From Deinococcus hopiensis KR-140 (GTDB lineage: Bacteria; Deinococcota; Deinococci; Deinococcales; Deinococcaceae): DNA of 64,000 nt. The position numbers and the translations under genes are program-made. The notes under the pieces were generated by a model. It saw only the letters and a list, made by a program, of their open reading frames with translations. It did no database searches and was not told where the DNA came from. Positions 1-10,942 of the stretch are shown here, piece after piece. The stretch spans positions 1 through 64,000 of the forward strand of contig CALPYF020000003.1 in the NCBI GenBank assembly GCA_943327755.2, given 5' to 3'. Within the stretch, counting starts at the first letter, position 1. Every line of letters begins with the position of its first letter.

Positions 1-58
1 GACGAGGCCGCAGCCGGGGCATGACTTGAATGCCATGAATGCCATGTAGGCGACAGGT

Positions 59-97
59 GAGAGGGAGGCCGGGCGTACAGCCTGCGGCCTCCCTCTC
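59..97. terminator. Hairpin downstream of anti-sigma gene
   Basis: A perfect 13-bp inverted repeat (59-71 with 85-97, 13-nt loop) lies just beyond the stop of the minus-strand anti-sigma gene. It has no clear U-tract on either side, so terminator function is inferred from position and stem strength. Confidence 0.5.
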
Positions 98-122
98 TGT
101 GGTTCCTACCCCTGTGTGGCGG

Positions 123-821
123 TTACAGCTGCTGAATCAGGATGGGCGTGGTGGTGGGCTGCTCGCTGCCCCCGGTCGGTTCCACACTGACGGCAATCGT
201 CTGCCCGATCTGTACCTCGGGCAGCACGATGCCCTGCCCGTCAAAGACCCCAGCGCTGACGGGTGTGCCGCCCTCGACGCGCCACAGCTGGTACACCCGG
301 TCCTGGGGGGCCAGGGCGTTCAGGTGCAGGTACGCGCGGCCGTCGGGCAAGCGGATCAGTTCTCCCAGCGTCTCGCCTTTCGCAGCGAGCGGCTGGGTCT
401 GAGCGCCGGGTGTTCCCTGGTACTGGCTCAGCAGGCTCTCCTCGGCCGGCGGTCGCAGGAAGATCACCCCCAGGGTCACAGCGGCCACCACGGCCAGCAG
501 CATCAGTCGCCAGTTCATCGGCCCGGCCGTGCGGGTGGCGGGGGCCGCAGGTGCGGGTGGGTAGAGGGGGATGTTCGCGGGCGCGGGCGTGCCGGTGCTC
601 GCGGCCTCTTCCCGGCGGAGCCTCTCGATCAGGCGGGCCTCCGCCCCGGCGGGCACCTCGGTCTCGGGCAGGCTGCCGGGCAGGCCGTGCAGGAGTTCCA
701 TGTCCGCGCGGTATTCGCGGGCCAGGGCGGGATCGGCCTCGATGGCCGCCCGCACGCGTTGCTCGTCGGCGGGGGCCAGTTGCCCCAGGGCGAGCGCCAG
801 GATGTCTTCTCTGCTGATCAC
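123..821 (-). CDS. Membrane anti-sigma factor, RskA-like
   Basis: 232 aa. The N-terminal ~75 residues resemble an anti-sigma helical domain (LALALGQLAPADE start). A proline/alanine linker follows, then one membrane segment around residues 102-122 (WRLMLLAVVAAVTLGVIFL), and a C-terminal extracytoplasmic domain of the RskA type (residues ~150-232, with VYQLWRVEGG and SVEPTGGSEQP typical of that fold). It should hold the ECF sigma factor encoded immediately upstream at the membrane until a signal triggers release. It lies 79 nt downstream of the sigma gene, on the same strand, so co-transcription is likely. No HxxxCxxC zinc motif is visible. The family call is firm; the signal is unknown. Confidence 0.85.
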   Translation of the reverse strand: MISREDILALALGQLAPADEQRVRAAIEADPALAREYRADMELLHGLPGSLPETEVPAGAEARLIERLRREEAASTGTPAPANIPLYPPAPAAPATRTAGPMNWRLMLLAVVAAVTLGVIFLRPPAEESLLSQYQGTPGAQTQPLAAKGETLGELIRLPDGRAYLHLNALAPQDRVYQLWRVEGGTPVSAGVFDGQGIVLPEVQIGQTIAVSVEPTGGSEQPTTTPILIQQL

Positions 822-900
822 GGTTCACCTGCCTGGCGTGCATGACGCGCGGCGAGAGAGGGCGGGGGCACAGGGGCAGGCTGGCGCGGGGGAGCGGCGC

Positions 901-1437
901 TCACGCCCGGATTCCCAGGTGGGTGCGCATGCGGTCGATCGCGGCGCGCAGGCGGGATTTTACCGTACCGACGGGCAGACCGGTCAGGATGGCCAGTTCA
1001 CTGTGGGAGTAGCCGCGGTAGTACGCGAGTTCCACGAGGTGCCGCTGCGTCTCGTCCAGCGCCTGCACGGCGCCCTGCGCCATGACCTGGGAGTCCACGT
1101 CTGCCGAGGCGCTGGGGGAGTCCCAGTCCTCGATTTCCAGGGGGGTGTCGGGGCGGTCGCGCAGTTCCTGCAGGAAGCGGTGGTGGGCGATGCTCACCAG
1201 CCACGTCTTGGCGCTGGCACGCGCCGGGTCGAAGCGGGCAGCGTGCCGCCAGGCGTTCATGAAGGCGTCCTGCACGCAGCTTTCGACGTCGTCGGCCTGA
1301 CGGAGCATGCGGTGGCCGAGGCTGTACAGCAGTCGGGCGTAGCGGCGGTGGAGTTCACGCAGCGCGTCCTCGGTGCCGTCGGCCATGGCGCGGATCAGCG
1401 CTTCGTCCGGCAGGTCGGGGTGCAAGGGAGAGGTCAT
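901..1437 (-). CDS. ECF (sigma-70 family) RNA polymerase sigma factor
   Basis: 178 aa from the chosen ATG at 1437 (MTSPLHPDL); an in-frame extension upstream to 1554 is not sigma-like. Region 2 is visible near residues 20-90 (YARLLYSLGHRML, then CVQDAFMNAWRHA), and region 4 near 120-175 (LAYYRGYSHSELA, GLPVGTVKSRLRAAIDRMR). This is the two-domain layout of ECF sigma factors, closest to the SigK/RpoE-like group paired with RskA anti-sigma proteins. The cognate anti-sigma gene follows. A TACGCT box sits 11 nt upstream of the ATG. The nearby Tat substrates and TatA are candidate targets of this sigma factor by proximity only. Confidence 0.93.
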   Translation of the reverse strand: MTSPLHPDLPDEALIRAMADGTEDALRELHRRYARLLYSLGHRMLRQADDVESCVQDAFMNAWRHAARFDPARASAKTWLVSIAHHRFLQELRDRPDTPLEIEDWDSPSASADVDSQVMAQGAVQALDETQRHLVELAYYRGYSHSELAILTGLPVGTVKSRLRAAIDRMRTHLGIRA

Positions 1438-1567
1438 AGGTCGCGTCCAGCGTAACAGGGGCGCGGGGGCGCTTTGCCGGGGCGTCCTGAGCCGACGTTC
1501 ATGAAAATTACGCGTGGGACGTCCGCTGGTGGGTGCGTTCTGGGTCAGTCTCACGCGCGGGGCTCCT

Positions 1568-1876
1568 TTACGCCTGGGGCGCGGCGACGTCCTGAGCGGC
1601 GGTGGGCTGGGTCGCGGCGCCGTTCTGAACAGGGATGGGTTGGGCGGCCATCGCCTGGGCCGTCACGACTGGCGCGGCGACCGCGGCGGGGGTCATGGCG
1701 GCGGGCTGGGCAGGAGCGGTGACGTTCAGTTCATCGCGCAGGCCCTGGGTGCTCTTGCGGAATTCACGCAGGCCATTGCCGAGGCTTTTGCCCAGTTCCG
1801 GCAGTTTGCGGGGGCCGAAGACGACCAGAGCGACGAGGAGGACAACGAGCAGTTCGGCGGGTCCGATGTTGGGCAT
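1568..1876 (-). CDS. tatA: Twin-arginine translocase subunit TatA
   Basis: 102 aa. It has the standard TatA plan: a short N-terminal stretch, one membrane helix (residues ~7-22), the FGPRKLPELG hinge, then an amphipathic helix (SLGNGLREFRKSTQGL) and a low-complexity Ala/Pro/Gln tail of about 40 residues. TatA oligomers form the conduit for folded proteins carrying twin-arginine signals. It lies just downstream of two genes whose products carry such signals, on the same strand, which suggests co-expression of carrier and cargo. No tatC is seen in the window. Confidence 0.93.
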   Translation of the reverse strand: MPNIGPAELLVVLLVALVVFGPRKLPELGKSLGNGLREFRKSTQGLRDELNVTAPAQPAAMTPAAVAAPVVTAQAMAAQPIPVQNGAATQPTAAQDVAAPQA

Positions 1877-1959
1877 GACAGGTCTCCTTGGGGCAGCACT
1901 CGGGGGACGGCCCGCAGCGCGTGACGCCTGCGGCCCCGTCCCCCGGTCGTGTCAGGGGA

Positions 1960-2673
1960 TTACTTGATCAGGGGTTTGACGATCAGCAGCGTCTCTTCCA
2001 TGCTGAGCGGCTTCCAGAACGAGGTGGGCGTGGGGCTGAAGTCACCGTCGAAGTCCGCGACGCTGGTGCTCGTGGGCTTGGCGTCACTCTGCGGAGCGAT
2101 GTCGGTCTGGCGGGTGGGCTTGGTGTTGAAGCCCAGCTGGATGCGCAGTTCCTGAATGCCGCTGGCGTGGTTGGCTTCCACGGCCAGGATGCTGGCGGCG
2201 GCCGTGAGCACCTCGCCGTTCTGCACGCGGTCCGCCTGGCCCAGGTAGGCGCGCACGCCCACGGGTTCGAGGGTGGCGGCCAGCGCCAGGAACTTCTGGT
2301 CGTTCAGGCCGCTGCCGTCGCCGATCAGGGGGCTGAAGTCGAAGGTGGGCTTGGTCACGGGGGTGCCGCCCAGCTTCTGGATGGTGGCGTACAGGGCGTC
2401 GACGTGCGCCTTCTCGTGCGCGGCAAGCTCCTTCGCGTACTCCCTGGCGCGGGCGTTGCTGAGCTTCGCGGCGTAGGCGCCGGTGTCGAAGGCGGCGTAG
2501 AACTCGGCTTCCAGGTACTCCAGGGTCAGCGCGTAGTTCAGGATGGCGATGTCCTGCTGGAGGCTCTTGGTGGAGGGACTGGTGGCGGCCAGCGCGGACA
2601 GGTCGAGGGCGCCCAGGGTCAGGGCCCCGGCACCGGCACCAGCGAACTTCAGGAAGGAACGGCGGTTGCTCAT
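1960..2673 (-). CDS. Tat-exported ferritin-like domain protein (copy A)
   Basis: 237 aa. The N-terminus has a textbook twin-arginine signal (NRRSFLKFAG, then a hydrophobic stretch ending near SALAATS). The mature part is four-helix ferritin-like with Glu/His iron-type ligands: LEYLEAEFY, ELAAHEKAHVDAL and AVEANHASG. It belongs to the ferritin-like family of bacterial exported proteins (Ferritin_2 type, often annotated dessication- or stress-related). It is a close tandem paralogue of the next gene upstream. Unlike that paralogue it lacks a lipobox cysteine, so it is probably soluble after export. Metal binding and activity are inferred. Confidence 0.85.
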   Translation of the reverse strand: MSNRRSFLKFAGAGAGALTLGALDLSALAATSPSTKSLQQDIAILNYALTLEYLEAEFYAAFDTGAYAAKLSNARAREYAKELAAHEKAHVDALYATIQKLGGTPVTKPTFDFSPLIGDGSGLNDQKFLALAATLEPVGVRAYLGQADRVQNGEVLTAAASILAVEANHASGIQELRIQLGFNTKPTRQTDIAPQSDAKPTSTSVADFDGDFSPTPTSFWKPLSMEETLLIVKPLIK

Positions 2674-2692
2674 GTCAGTGTCTCCTTGGGCC

Positions 2693-3436
2693 TTAGCGCT
2701 TGATGACGGGGTTCACTATGGCCAGCACCTGGGTCATGGTGAGGGGCTGCCACAGGGCGGTGGGGGTGGGCGAATAGTTCGCGTCGAAGTCGGCGGCGCT
2801 GGTGCTCGTGGGCTTGGCGTCGCTCTGCGGGGCGATGGCGGTCTGGCGGGTCGGGGTGGAGTTCTGCCCCAGGCTCACGCGCAGCTCCTGCACGCCAGAG
2901 ACGTGGTTCGCCTCGACGGCGTGGATGGCGGCGGCGGCGGCCACGAGTTCCGGGTTGCTCAGACGCGCGACCTGACCCAGGTAGGCGCGCACGCCGATGG
3001 GTTCGAGGGTGGCGGCCAGCGCTAGGAACAGCGCGTCGTCCACGGTGCGCCCGCCGATCAGGGGGCTGAAGTCGAAGGTGGGCTTGGTGGCGGGGGTGCC
3101 GCCCAGCTTCTGGATGGTGGCCTTGAGGGCATCGACGTGCGCCTTCTCGTGCGCGGCGAGTTCCTTGGCGTATTCCTTGGCGCGCGCGTTCTTGAGGTTC
3201 GCGGCGTAGGCGCCGGTGTCGAAGGCGGCGTAGAACTCGGCTTCCAGGTATTCCAGGGTCAGCGCATAGTTCAGGATCTCGATGTCCTGCTTCTGGCTGG
3301 GCGTCATGCCCATGGCCGGGGCGCAGGAGACGAGCGCCAGACCTCCGCCGAACAGGGCGGCGTAGCCCATGAACTGACGGCGCGAGGCGAGGGGCGAGGG
3401 GGAGGCGGTCGGGGCGGGTCGGGTGTCCTCTGGCAT
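2693..3436 (-). CDS. Tat-dependent ferritin-like lipoprotein (copy B)
   Basis: 247 aa from the ATG at 3436, chosen because AAGGGAG lies 7 nt upstream; the longer form to 3469 lacks this. The signal reads SRRQFMGYAALFGGGL and ends in LVSC, a good lipobox, so the protein is predicted to be folded in the cytoplasm, sent through Tat and lipid-anchored. The ferritin-like domain has the same ligand blocks as copy A (LEYLEAEFY, AAHEKAHVD, AVEANHVSG) and the two share long identical stretches including the QSDAKPTSTS tail. It lies 19 nt upstream of copy A, an evident tandem duplication. Confidence 0.85.
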   Translation of the reverse strand: MPEDTRPAPTASPSPLASRRQFMGYAALFGGGLALVSCAPAMGMTPSQKQDIEILNYALTLEYLEAEFYAAFDTGAYAANLKNARAKEYAKELAAHEKAHVDALKATIQKLGGTPATKPTFDFSPLIGGRTVDDALFLALAATLEPIGVRAYLGQVARLSNPELVAAAAAIHAVEANHVSGVQELRVSLGQNSTPTRQTAIAPQSDAKPTSTSAADFDANYSPTPTALWQPLTMTQVLAIVNPVIKR

Positions 3437-3701
3437 GTGGTGTCTCCCTTGAGCGGCGCGCTCAGGCACGCGGGTGGCGCTCGATGTTTCCTTCGCTCAG
3501 TCAGCCATATGCATGCCGGACGGAATCGGATGACGCGCCGCGCAAGCGTGAAGGTCCGGTGAATGCGCACGGGGAAACCGCCCCCCGCCAGTGCCTGTCC
3601 TGGCAGGCGACACCGGGCCGGAAACACCGCGCCGGAGGAGGTGTCCTCCAGCGCACGCCCTGCTGGCGTTCCCGGCTGGACGGCTGTTGCCGACGGTGGT
3701 C

Positions 3702-3707
3702 TACACT
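3702..3707 (+). promoter_or_regulatory. -10 box for leaderless rluD-like gene
   Basis: TACACT followed by 7 nt and the GTG at 3715, so transcription would begin at or next to the start codon. Confidence 0.55.
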
Positions 3708-3714
3708 CGGGCGC

Positions 3715-4689
3715 GTGAACGACGCCGCGCCCTCCCCTGCCCTCCTGACCCTGACTGCCACGCCCGGACGCCTCGACGCGGTCGTGTCGGCGCTGAGTGG
3801 CGCCAGCCGCTCGCAGGTGTCGGTCTGGATCGAGGCGGGGCACGTGCAGGTGGGCGGCGTGGTGGCGGGCAAGGCCAGTCTGAAACTGCGCGGCGGTGAG
3901 GTCCTGACCGTGCAGGTGCCGCCGCCCGCCGACGCGACGGTGGCGCCCGAGCAGGTGCCGCTGGACGTGATCTTCGAGGACGAGCACCTGATCGCCGTGA
4001 ACAAGCCCGCCGGGATGGTCACGCACCCCGCGCCGGGCGTCACGACGGGCACGCTCGTGAACGCCCTGCTGGGCCGCATGACACTGCCCGAGCAGTCCGG
4101 ATTCGACGGTCCGGACGGGTACCGGCCCGGCATCGTGCACCGGCTGGACAAGGACACGAGCGGCGTGATCGTCGTGGCCAAGACGGTCGCGGCCCACGCG
4201 CGGCTGGCGGCGGCGTTCAAGGACCGCGCGACGCGCAAGACGTATCTGGCCATTGCGGCGGGCGCGTGGGCCGCGCAGGCCCCGGTGAACGTGGACGTCC
4301 CCATCGGGCGGCACCCGGTGCAGCGCCAGCGCATGACGGTGGGCGGCGCGCAGCCGCGCGAGGCGCAGACGCTGTTCACGCCGCTGGACGCCCGTCCGGA
4401 CGGACACGGCCGCATCCTGACCCTGGTGCGGGCGCAGCCACGCACGGGCCGCACCCACCAGCTGCGCGTGCATCTGGCACACCTGGGCAGCCCGATCCTG
4501 GGGGACACCGTGTACGGCCGCCCCTCGGAGCTGATCGCCCGGCAGGCGCTGCACGCGCAGTTCCTGACCATCCCACATCCGGTGACGGGCGAGGCGCTGC
4601 ACCTGCACGCGCCCATCCCGGACGACATTCTCCAGGCGTGGGTCGCGCTGGGCGGCGTCCTGCCCGCCGGGCTGGAACAGGCCCCCTGA
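3715..4689 (+). CDS. rluD: 23S rRNA pseudouridine synthase, RluA/RluD family
   Basis: 324 aa from GTG 3715. The start is set by the adjacent TACACT box and by the protein, since upstream in-frame sequence is not family-like. Residues ~10-70 form an S4 RNA-binding domain (GRLDAVVSAL, SRSQVSVWIEAGHVQVGG). The catalytic domain follows with the RluA-family motif GIVHRLDKDTSGVIVVAKT, whose HRLDKDTSG carries the catalytic Asp, and RTHQLRVHLAHLGSPILGD near the C-terminus. It isomerises specific uridines in rRNA. RluD is preferred over RluA/RluC because of the S4 domain, but the exact target base cannot be read from sequence. Confidence 0.88.
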   Translation: MNDAAPSPALLTLTATPGRLDAVVSALSGASRSQVSVWIEAGHVQVGGVVAGKASLKLRGGEVLTVQVPPPADATVAPEQVPLDVIFEDEHLIAVNKPAGMVTHPAPGVTTGTLVNALLGRMTLPEQSGFDGPDGYRPGIVHRLDKDTSGVIVVAKTVAAHARLAAAFKDRATRKTYLAIAAGAWAAQAPVNVDVPIGRHPVQRQRMTVGGAQPREAQTLFTPLDARPDGHGRILTLVRAQPRTGRTHQLRVHLAHLGSPILGDTVYGRPSELIARQALHAQFLTIPHPVTGEALHLHAPIPDDILQAWVALGGVLPAGLEQAP

Positions 4690-4744
4690 CACCCCGGGGC
4701 CTGCGCCTCCTAAGCCCATCACGCCGCCGCACTGCGGGCGCCAC

Positions 4745-4773
4745 TTGCATTCAGTCCAGCGATCCGGTATCAT
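4745..4773 (+). promoter_or_regulatory. Sigma-70-type promoter of DEAD-box helicase gene
   Basis: TTGCAT (4745-4750), a 17-nt spacer and TATCAT (4768-4773): the best -35/-10 pair in the window. It predicts a transcript start near 4780 and a ~124-nt untranslated leader before the ATG at 4904. Such a leader is common for cold-inducible helicase mRNAs. Confidence 0.65.
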
Positions 4774-4890
4774 TTTAATTCGTGCGCCGCGACGGGAGGT
4801 TCCCGTGCGGCTGGAAGGTGCCCCCACTTTCAGGACATGCTGGATGCCGTTTCAAAGGGCGTTTGCTGGTCACTGGGGCTGTGCTTTCCC

Positions 4891-6721
<1,831 letters not shown>

Positions 6722-6733
6722 GCCCACCATAGA

Positions 6734-6765
6734 AGAAGCGCCTTCCAGGAACGGGAGGCGCTTCT
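6734..6765 (+). terminator. Intrinsic terminator after DEAD-box helicase
   Basis: A 13-bp stem (6734-6746 with 6753-6765, one G-T pair) with loop AGGAAC lies 13 nt after the stop, followed by CTTGT. It sits between convergent genes and may work in both directions. Confidence 0.75.
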
Positions 6766-6779
6766 CTTGTGGGTCGAGG

Positions 6780-7505
6780 TCAGGGTTCGCGTCCAGCAGT
6801 CAGCCAGTGGGCCTCGTGGTCGCCTGCCCCGGCCGGGCCGTGCGCGCGGGCCCACGCGGCAGCCGCCTGCGTGTCGTAGGGCACGCGGCGGAACTCGGCG
6901 GTCCAGTGCCCGGCGCGGCGGGTGAGCTGCACCCAGCGGGCCAGCGGCAGCCCGTCCTTCTGCCGGGAGACCGGTCCGGCGTTCACGACGGTCAGGCCGT
7001 CCACGACGGTCAGCATCTCGCGGTGGGTGTGCCCGACGACGCACACGCGGCCGCCCGTGTCGAAGCGGAAGCCGTCCAGCCGCTCGCGCAGTTCCCGGAA
7101 GTGGGCGGGGCGGGTGTGCCCGTCCGGCGCCCCGGTGAGCATCAGGTCCTCCCAGGGACTGCGGGGGCTGCCGTGCGCGACGCGGACCTCGCCGCCCGCC
7201 GTGTCGAGGTGGTTGGGCAGGGCGGCCAGGGTGGCGGGGACGTCTTCGGGCAGCTGGGCGCGCACCCAGGCGCGCATGGTCTCCTTGCCGTCGCGCAGGC
7301 CCGCGACGCGCTCGTCGGTGTTGCCGCGCACGCTGGGCGGCGCGTGCTCCTGTTGCAGCGCCCAGGCGCTGGCCGGGTCGGCGCAGCCCCACACGGTGTC
7401 CCCCAGGTTCAGCACCTGATCGGGACTCGCGGCGCGGATGTCGTCCATCACGGCGCGCAGCGCAAAGGCGTTGCCGTGCACGTCGCCCAGCACCGCGAGG
7501 CGCAT
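6780..7505 (-). CDS. Metallophosphoesterase (calcineurin-like)
   Basis: 241 aa from ATG 7505, where the phosphoesterase fold begins directly (MRLAVLGDVHGNAFAL). Metal-binding blocks are GDVHGN, NLGDTVWG, RGNTDE, and VGHTHREM with a final His region. It belongs to the YfcE/MJ0936-like metallophosphoesterases, which use two metals to cleave phosphodiesters or phosphomonoesters; the substrate is unknown. The ATG overlaps the stop of the upstream membrane-protein gene by 1 nt (TGATG), which implies translational coupling. It converges on the helicase terminator. Confidence 0.88.
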   Translation of the reverse strand: MRLAVLGDVHGNAFALRAVMDDIRAASPDQVLNLGDTVWGCADPASAWALQQEHAPPSVRGNTDERVAGLRDGKETMRAWVRAQLPEDVPATLAALPNHLDTAGGEVRVAHGSPRSPWEDLMLTGAPDGHTRPAHFRELRERLDGFRFDTGGRVCVVGHTHREMLTVVDGLTVVNAGPVSRQKDGLPLARWVQLTRRAGHWTAEFRRVPYDTQAAAAWARAHGPAGAGDHEAHWLTAGREP

Positions 7506-7870
7506 CAGCGGGTGGGCTTGCGGATCGCGGCGAACAGCAGCGAGAATAGCGCCACCGTGATCAGGTACGACACGAGCGACCCGGCGGGCTGAAACGCGGG
7601 GCTCAGGGCGTCGTGCGCGAACTTGTAGATCGCGTACGGCACCGCCCAGCCCATCGCGTACAGCGCGGCGCGCGGCAGGAACTCCCGCGTGACCGCTGCC
7701 TGCGGGAAGTACCGGATGGGGAGCAGCATGGCAGGCAGCAGCAGCAGCTGCGCGAGGTAGAACCAGGGCGGCAGGGTATCCAGGCCGTAGTCGAGCGCGG
7801 CGAACAGAATGTTCACGGCGGCGATCACCACGCCGGTGATCAGGGCCGTGCGGAGGATGGGGGCATTCAC
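7505..7870 (-). CDS. Small integral membrane protein, unknown function
   Basis: 121 aa from GTG 7870 (NAPILRTALITGVVI), chosen because it opens the first membrane segment. Four hydrophobic segments are visible: around residues 6-27, 34-52, 66-86 and 95-114. Composition and size fit a four-helix membrane protein. I do not recognise a family with confidence. Its stop overlaps the start of the following metallophosphoesterase gene, so the two are probably translated together. Confidence 0.7.
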   Translation of the reverse strand: MNAPILRTALITGVVIAAVNILFAALDYGLDTLPPWFYLAQLLLLPAMLLPIRYFPQAAVTREFLPRAALYAMGWAVPYAIYKFAHDALSPAFQPAGSLVSYLITVALFSLLFAAIRKPTR

Positions 7871-7951
7871 CCGCCCATGCTGCCACGAGCGGGGCGGGAG
7901 AACGCAGCGGGGCGCTTCATGCCCCCTCCACACTCCCCCGCCCCGGGTGGC

Positions 7952-8949
<998 letters not shown>

Positions 8950-8953
<4 letters not shown>

Positions 8954-9435
8954 GCGGGGCTCCTCTGCGCGCCGAGAATCCAGGGGCGGGCGCGCGGCAT
9001 CAGGCGGGGCAGGATCACCAGCGACTGGATGGGCACGGCGATGAGCGTGACGACCAGCGTGATCAGGGGGACGGGGGCGCGCCCGGCCAGGACGGGCAGC
9101 ACCACCAGCAGCACGGCGGTGATCAGGGGGTAGGTGACGGCCCAGACGAGCAGGGCCACGCGGTGGTGCGCCGCGCCGTGCAGCGCCGGGAAGCGTACCC
9201 AGCCGCGCGTCAGGCGTTCCACGAGCGGGAACACGACGTAGTGGGTGAGTGGAACGAGCAGGGCGGTCAGCAGCAGCGCGATCAGGGGCGTGGGGTAGTG
9301 ACCCAGCAGGTATGGGCCCAGAAGGAGCAGCAACGCGGTGATGCTGGGGTAGATCCCCAGCCAGCGGCCCGCCGTGAGGCGCAGCGGACTGGACGGTGCA
9401 GTGCCGTTCGGAGGCGAAGGGACGGGGCGGCTCAA
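8950..9435 (-). CDS. Membrane protein built from two tandem homologous halves
   Basis: 161 aa from TTG 9435, a start that overlaps the MerR stop (TTGA) with AGGT 6 nt upstream. No ATG fits. The protein is two gapless 52-residue repeats, each beginning YP.ITA and ending R.W, separated by about 18 residues. Each has two membrane segments, giving four in all. By eye 22 of 52 positions are identical. The unit resembles the short C-terminal membrane module found after some antibiotic-biosynthesis-monooxygenase domains, but that domain is absent. Function is unknown; position between a MerR regulator and a reductase suggests a stress-response role. Confidence 0.72.
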
Positions 9436-9881
9436 GCGTTGACCTCGGGCGGGGCGGTCCGCTGCGCGGCCAGGACGGGGCTGTCCAGCACAGGTCGTGC
9501 GGGCGCACCGTCGCAGCCCAGGTGCGCGTCGTAGCGGGCGATCTTGGCGCGGATGGCACTCAGGTCGGCCTGCAGGGACAGCAGTCGCGCCTCGACCTCC
9601 TGTTCGTGCGCCACGAGCAGCGCGCGGCGTTCCGGGGCGGTGTGCTCGCCCTCGCGGACCAGGGCCATGTAGGCGCGCAGGCCCGCCATGCCCATGCCGG
9701 TGCCGCGCAGGTGCAGCAGGAAGCGCAGCAGGGTCAGTTCGCGGTCGCTGTAGCGGCGCTCGCCCCCCGAGGCGCGCGGCACGTCCAGCAGACCCTCGCG
9801 GTCGTAGTAGCGCAGGGTGTGCGGGCTGACACCCAGCCGCGCGGCAGCCTCCTGAATGCTGAGTGGAACTAGGGCGGACAT
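9432..9881 (-). CDS. MerR-family transcriptional regulator
   Basis: 149 aa. The N-terminal winged helix is clear: SIQEAAARLGVSPHTLRYYD, then EGLLDVPRASGGERRYSD. A coiled coil follows (residues ~85-125) and a short variable C-terminus with one Cys (HLGCDG). It lacks the metal-binding Cys pattern of MerR/CueR/ZntR, so an organic effector is more likely. It is the first gene of a three-gene overlapping operon and presumably regulates the operon from its own promoter. The family assignment is secure, the ligand is not known. Confidence 0.93.
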   Translation of the reverse strand: MSALVPLSIQEAAARLGVSPHTLRYYDREGLLDVPRASGGERRYSDRELTLLRFLLHLRGTGMGMAGLRAYMALVREGEHTAPERRALLVAHEQEVEARLLSLQADLSAIRAKIARYDAHLGCDGAPARPVLDSPVLAAQRTAPPEVNA

Positions 9882-9979
9882 GACCGCACCGTAAGCCTTC
9901 GAGTGCGCGCGAAGTCAAGCGGGCCTCACGTCATGAAGGGCGCGTGAATCCGGTGCGCCCCAGGCGGGCAGCCCGTCCC

Positions 9980-10684
9980 TCAGGCACCGGTGTCGAGCAG
10001 CAGCCGGGGCCGGAATTTCAGGCCGTCCGCCGCGACCAGATGCGCCGGGACGCCGTTCACGTGCCGCATGGCGCGTTCGGGCGCGACGCCGTGCAGGTGC
10101 CCGTACACGATCAGGTCGGGCCGGGCGTCGTCGATCACGCGGGTGATCGGGTTGGCCGGGTACGGCGGGGTGGCCGGGGGGTAGTGCAGCATCAGGATCA
10201 GGTGGTCGCCGGACTGCCGCAGGGTGCGGGCGGCCTGCACGCTGAGGCTGAGGCGTTCGGCCTCGCGGTCCAGCAGGCGCTGGTCGTCCGCACCGAGGGC
10301 CTCGAAGCCGGGCGTGATCCAGCCGCGCGAGCCGCACACGACGACGTTCCCCACGCGCACGGCGTCGTTCACGACGGCCAGCATGCCCTCCGGGAGGGCC
10401 GCGCGGAGCTTGGAGGCCGTGGGCCACCAGTAGTCGTGGTTGCCCCGCAGCAGCACCTTCGTGCCGGGCAGGGCGGCGACCGGCGCGAGGTCTCGCATCG
10501 CCTCGGGCAGTCGCATCGCCCAGGACAGGTCGCCGGGCAGCAGCACCAGATCCTCGTCCCGCACCACGGCGCGCCACTCGTCGAAGATCGCCTGCGGATG
10601 ACCGGTCCACTGCGGCCCGAACACCGTCATGGGTTTCGGGGTGCAGAAGGCGAGGTGCAGGTCGGCTATCGCGTACACGCGCAT
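9980..10684 (-). CDS. Metallophosphoesterase (second, distinct)
   Basis: 234 aa. Family blocks: YAIADLHLAF at the N-terminus, LLPGDLSWAM, LLRGNHDYWW (the GNHD/E motif), and VYGHLHGVAP near the C-terminus. It matches the calcineurin-like family of predicted phosphohydrolases and is not closely similar to the phosphoesterase at 6.8-7.5 kb. It stands alone downstream of tRNA-Pro, from which it is separated by a strong terminator. Substrate unknown. Confidence 0.9.
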   Translation of the reverse strand: MRVYAIADLHLAFCTPKPMTVFGPQWTGHPQAIFDEWRAVVRDEDLVLLPGDLSWAMRLPEAMRDLAPVAALPGTKVLLRGNHDYWWPTASKLRAALPEGMLAVVNDAVRVGNVVVCGSRGWITPGFEALGADDQRLLDREAERLSLSVQAARTLRQSGDHLILMLHYPPATPPYPANPITRVIDDARPDLIVYGHLHGVAPERAMRHVNGVPAHLVAADGLKFRPRLLLDTGA

Positions 10685-10715
10685 GGGGCAGTCTCCGGGG
10701 TGGGTGGGCGGCGTG

Positions 10716-10741
10716 AAAAAAGCCCTCCCGGCGGGGAGGGC
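10716..10741 (-). terminator. Intrinsic terminator of tRNA-Pro
   Basis: Read on the minus strand: perfect 8-bp GC-rich stem (10734-10741 with 10722-10729), 4-nt loop, then six T residues (10721-10716). This is a classic Rho-independent terminator directly after the tRNA. Confidence 0.9.
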
Positions 10742-10749
10742 TTCCTTGA

Positions 10750-10826
<77 letters not shown>

Positions 10827-10942
10827 AACCCGACCATCGCCCGCCGGTAGGCTGGGCAGGGAGAAGTCTACGCGGCACCCCCCGGGGTGTCAAGCGAGGC
10901 GCGCCGCCCGGGCTGGAGCCTGGAGCGGCGCGCCACGCGGAT

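Noticed and set aside
28..45. Tandem GAATGCCAT GAATGCCAT
   Set aside because: Only two 9-nt copies at the window edge with no context.
3634..3649. Small inverted repeat GGAGGA/TCCTCC upstream of rluD-like gene
   Set aside because: Six base pairs with 4-nt loop in GC-rich DNA and no further support.
3304..4827. 507-aa open frame on the minus strand over rluD
   Set aside because: Composition is Arg/Ala/Pro/Gly-rich nonsense frame without domains; it is antisense to a clear pseudouridine synthase.
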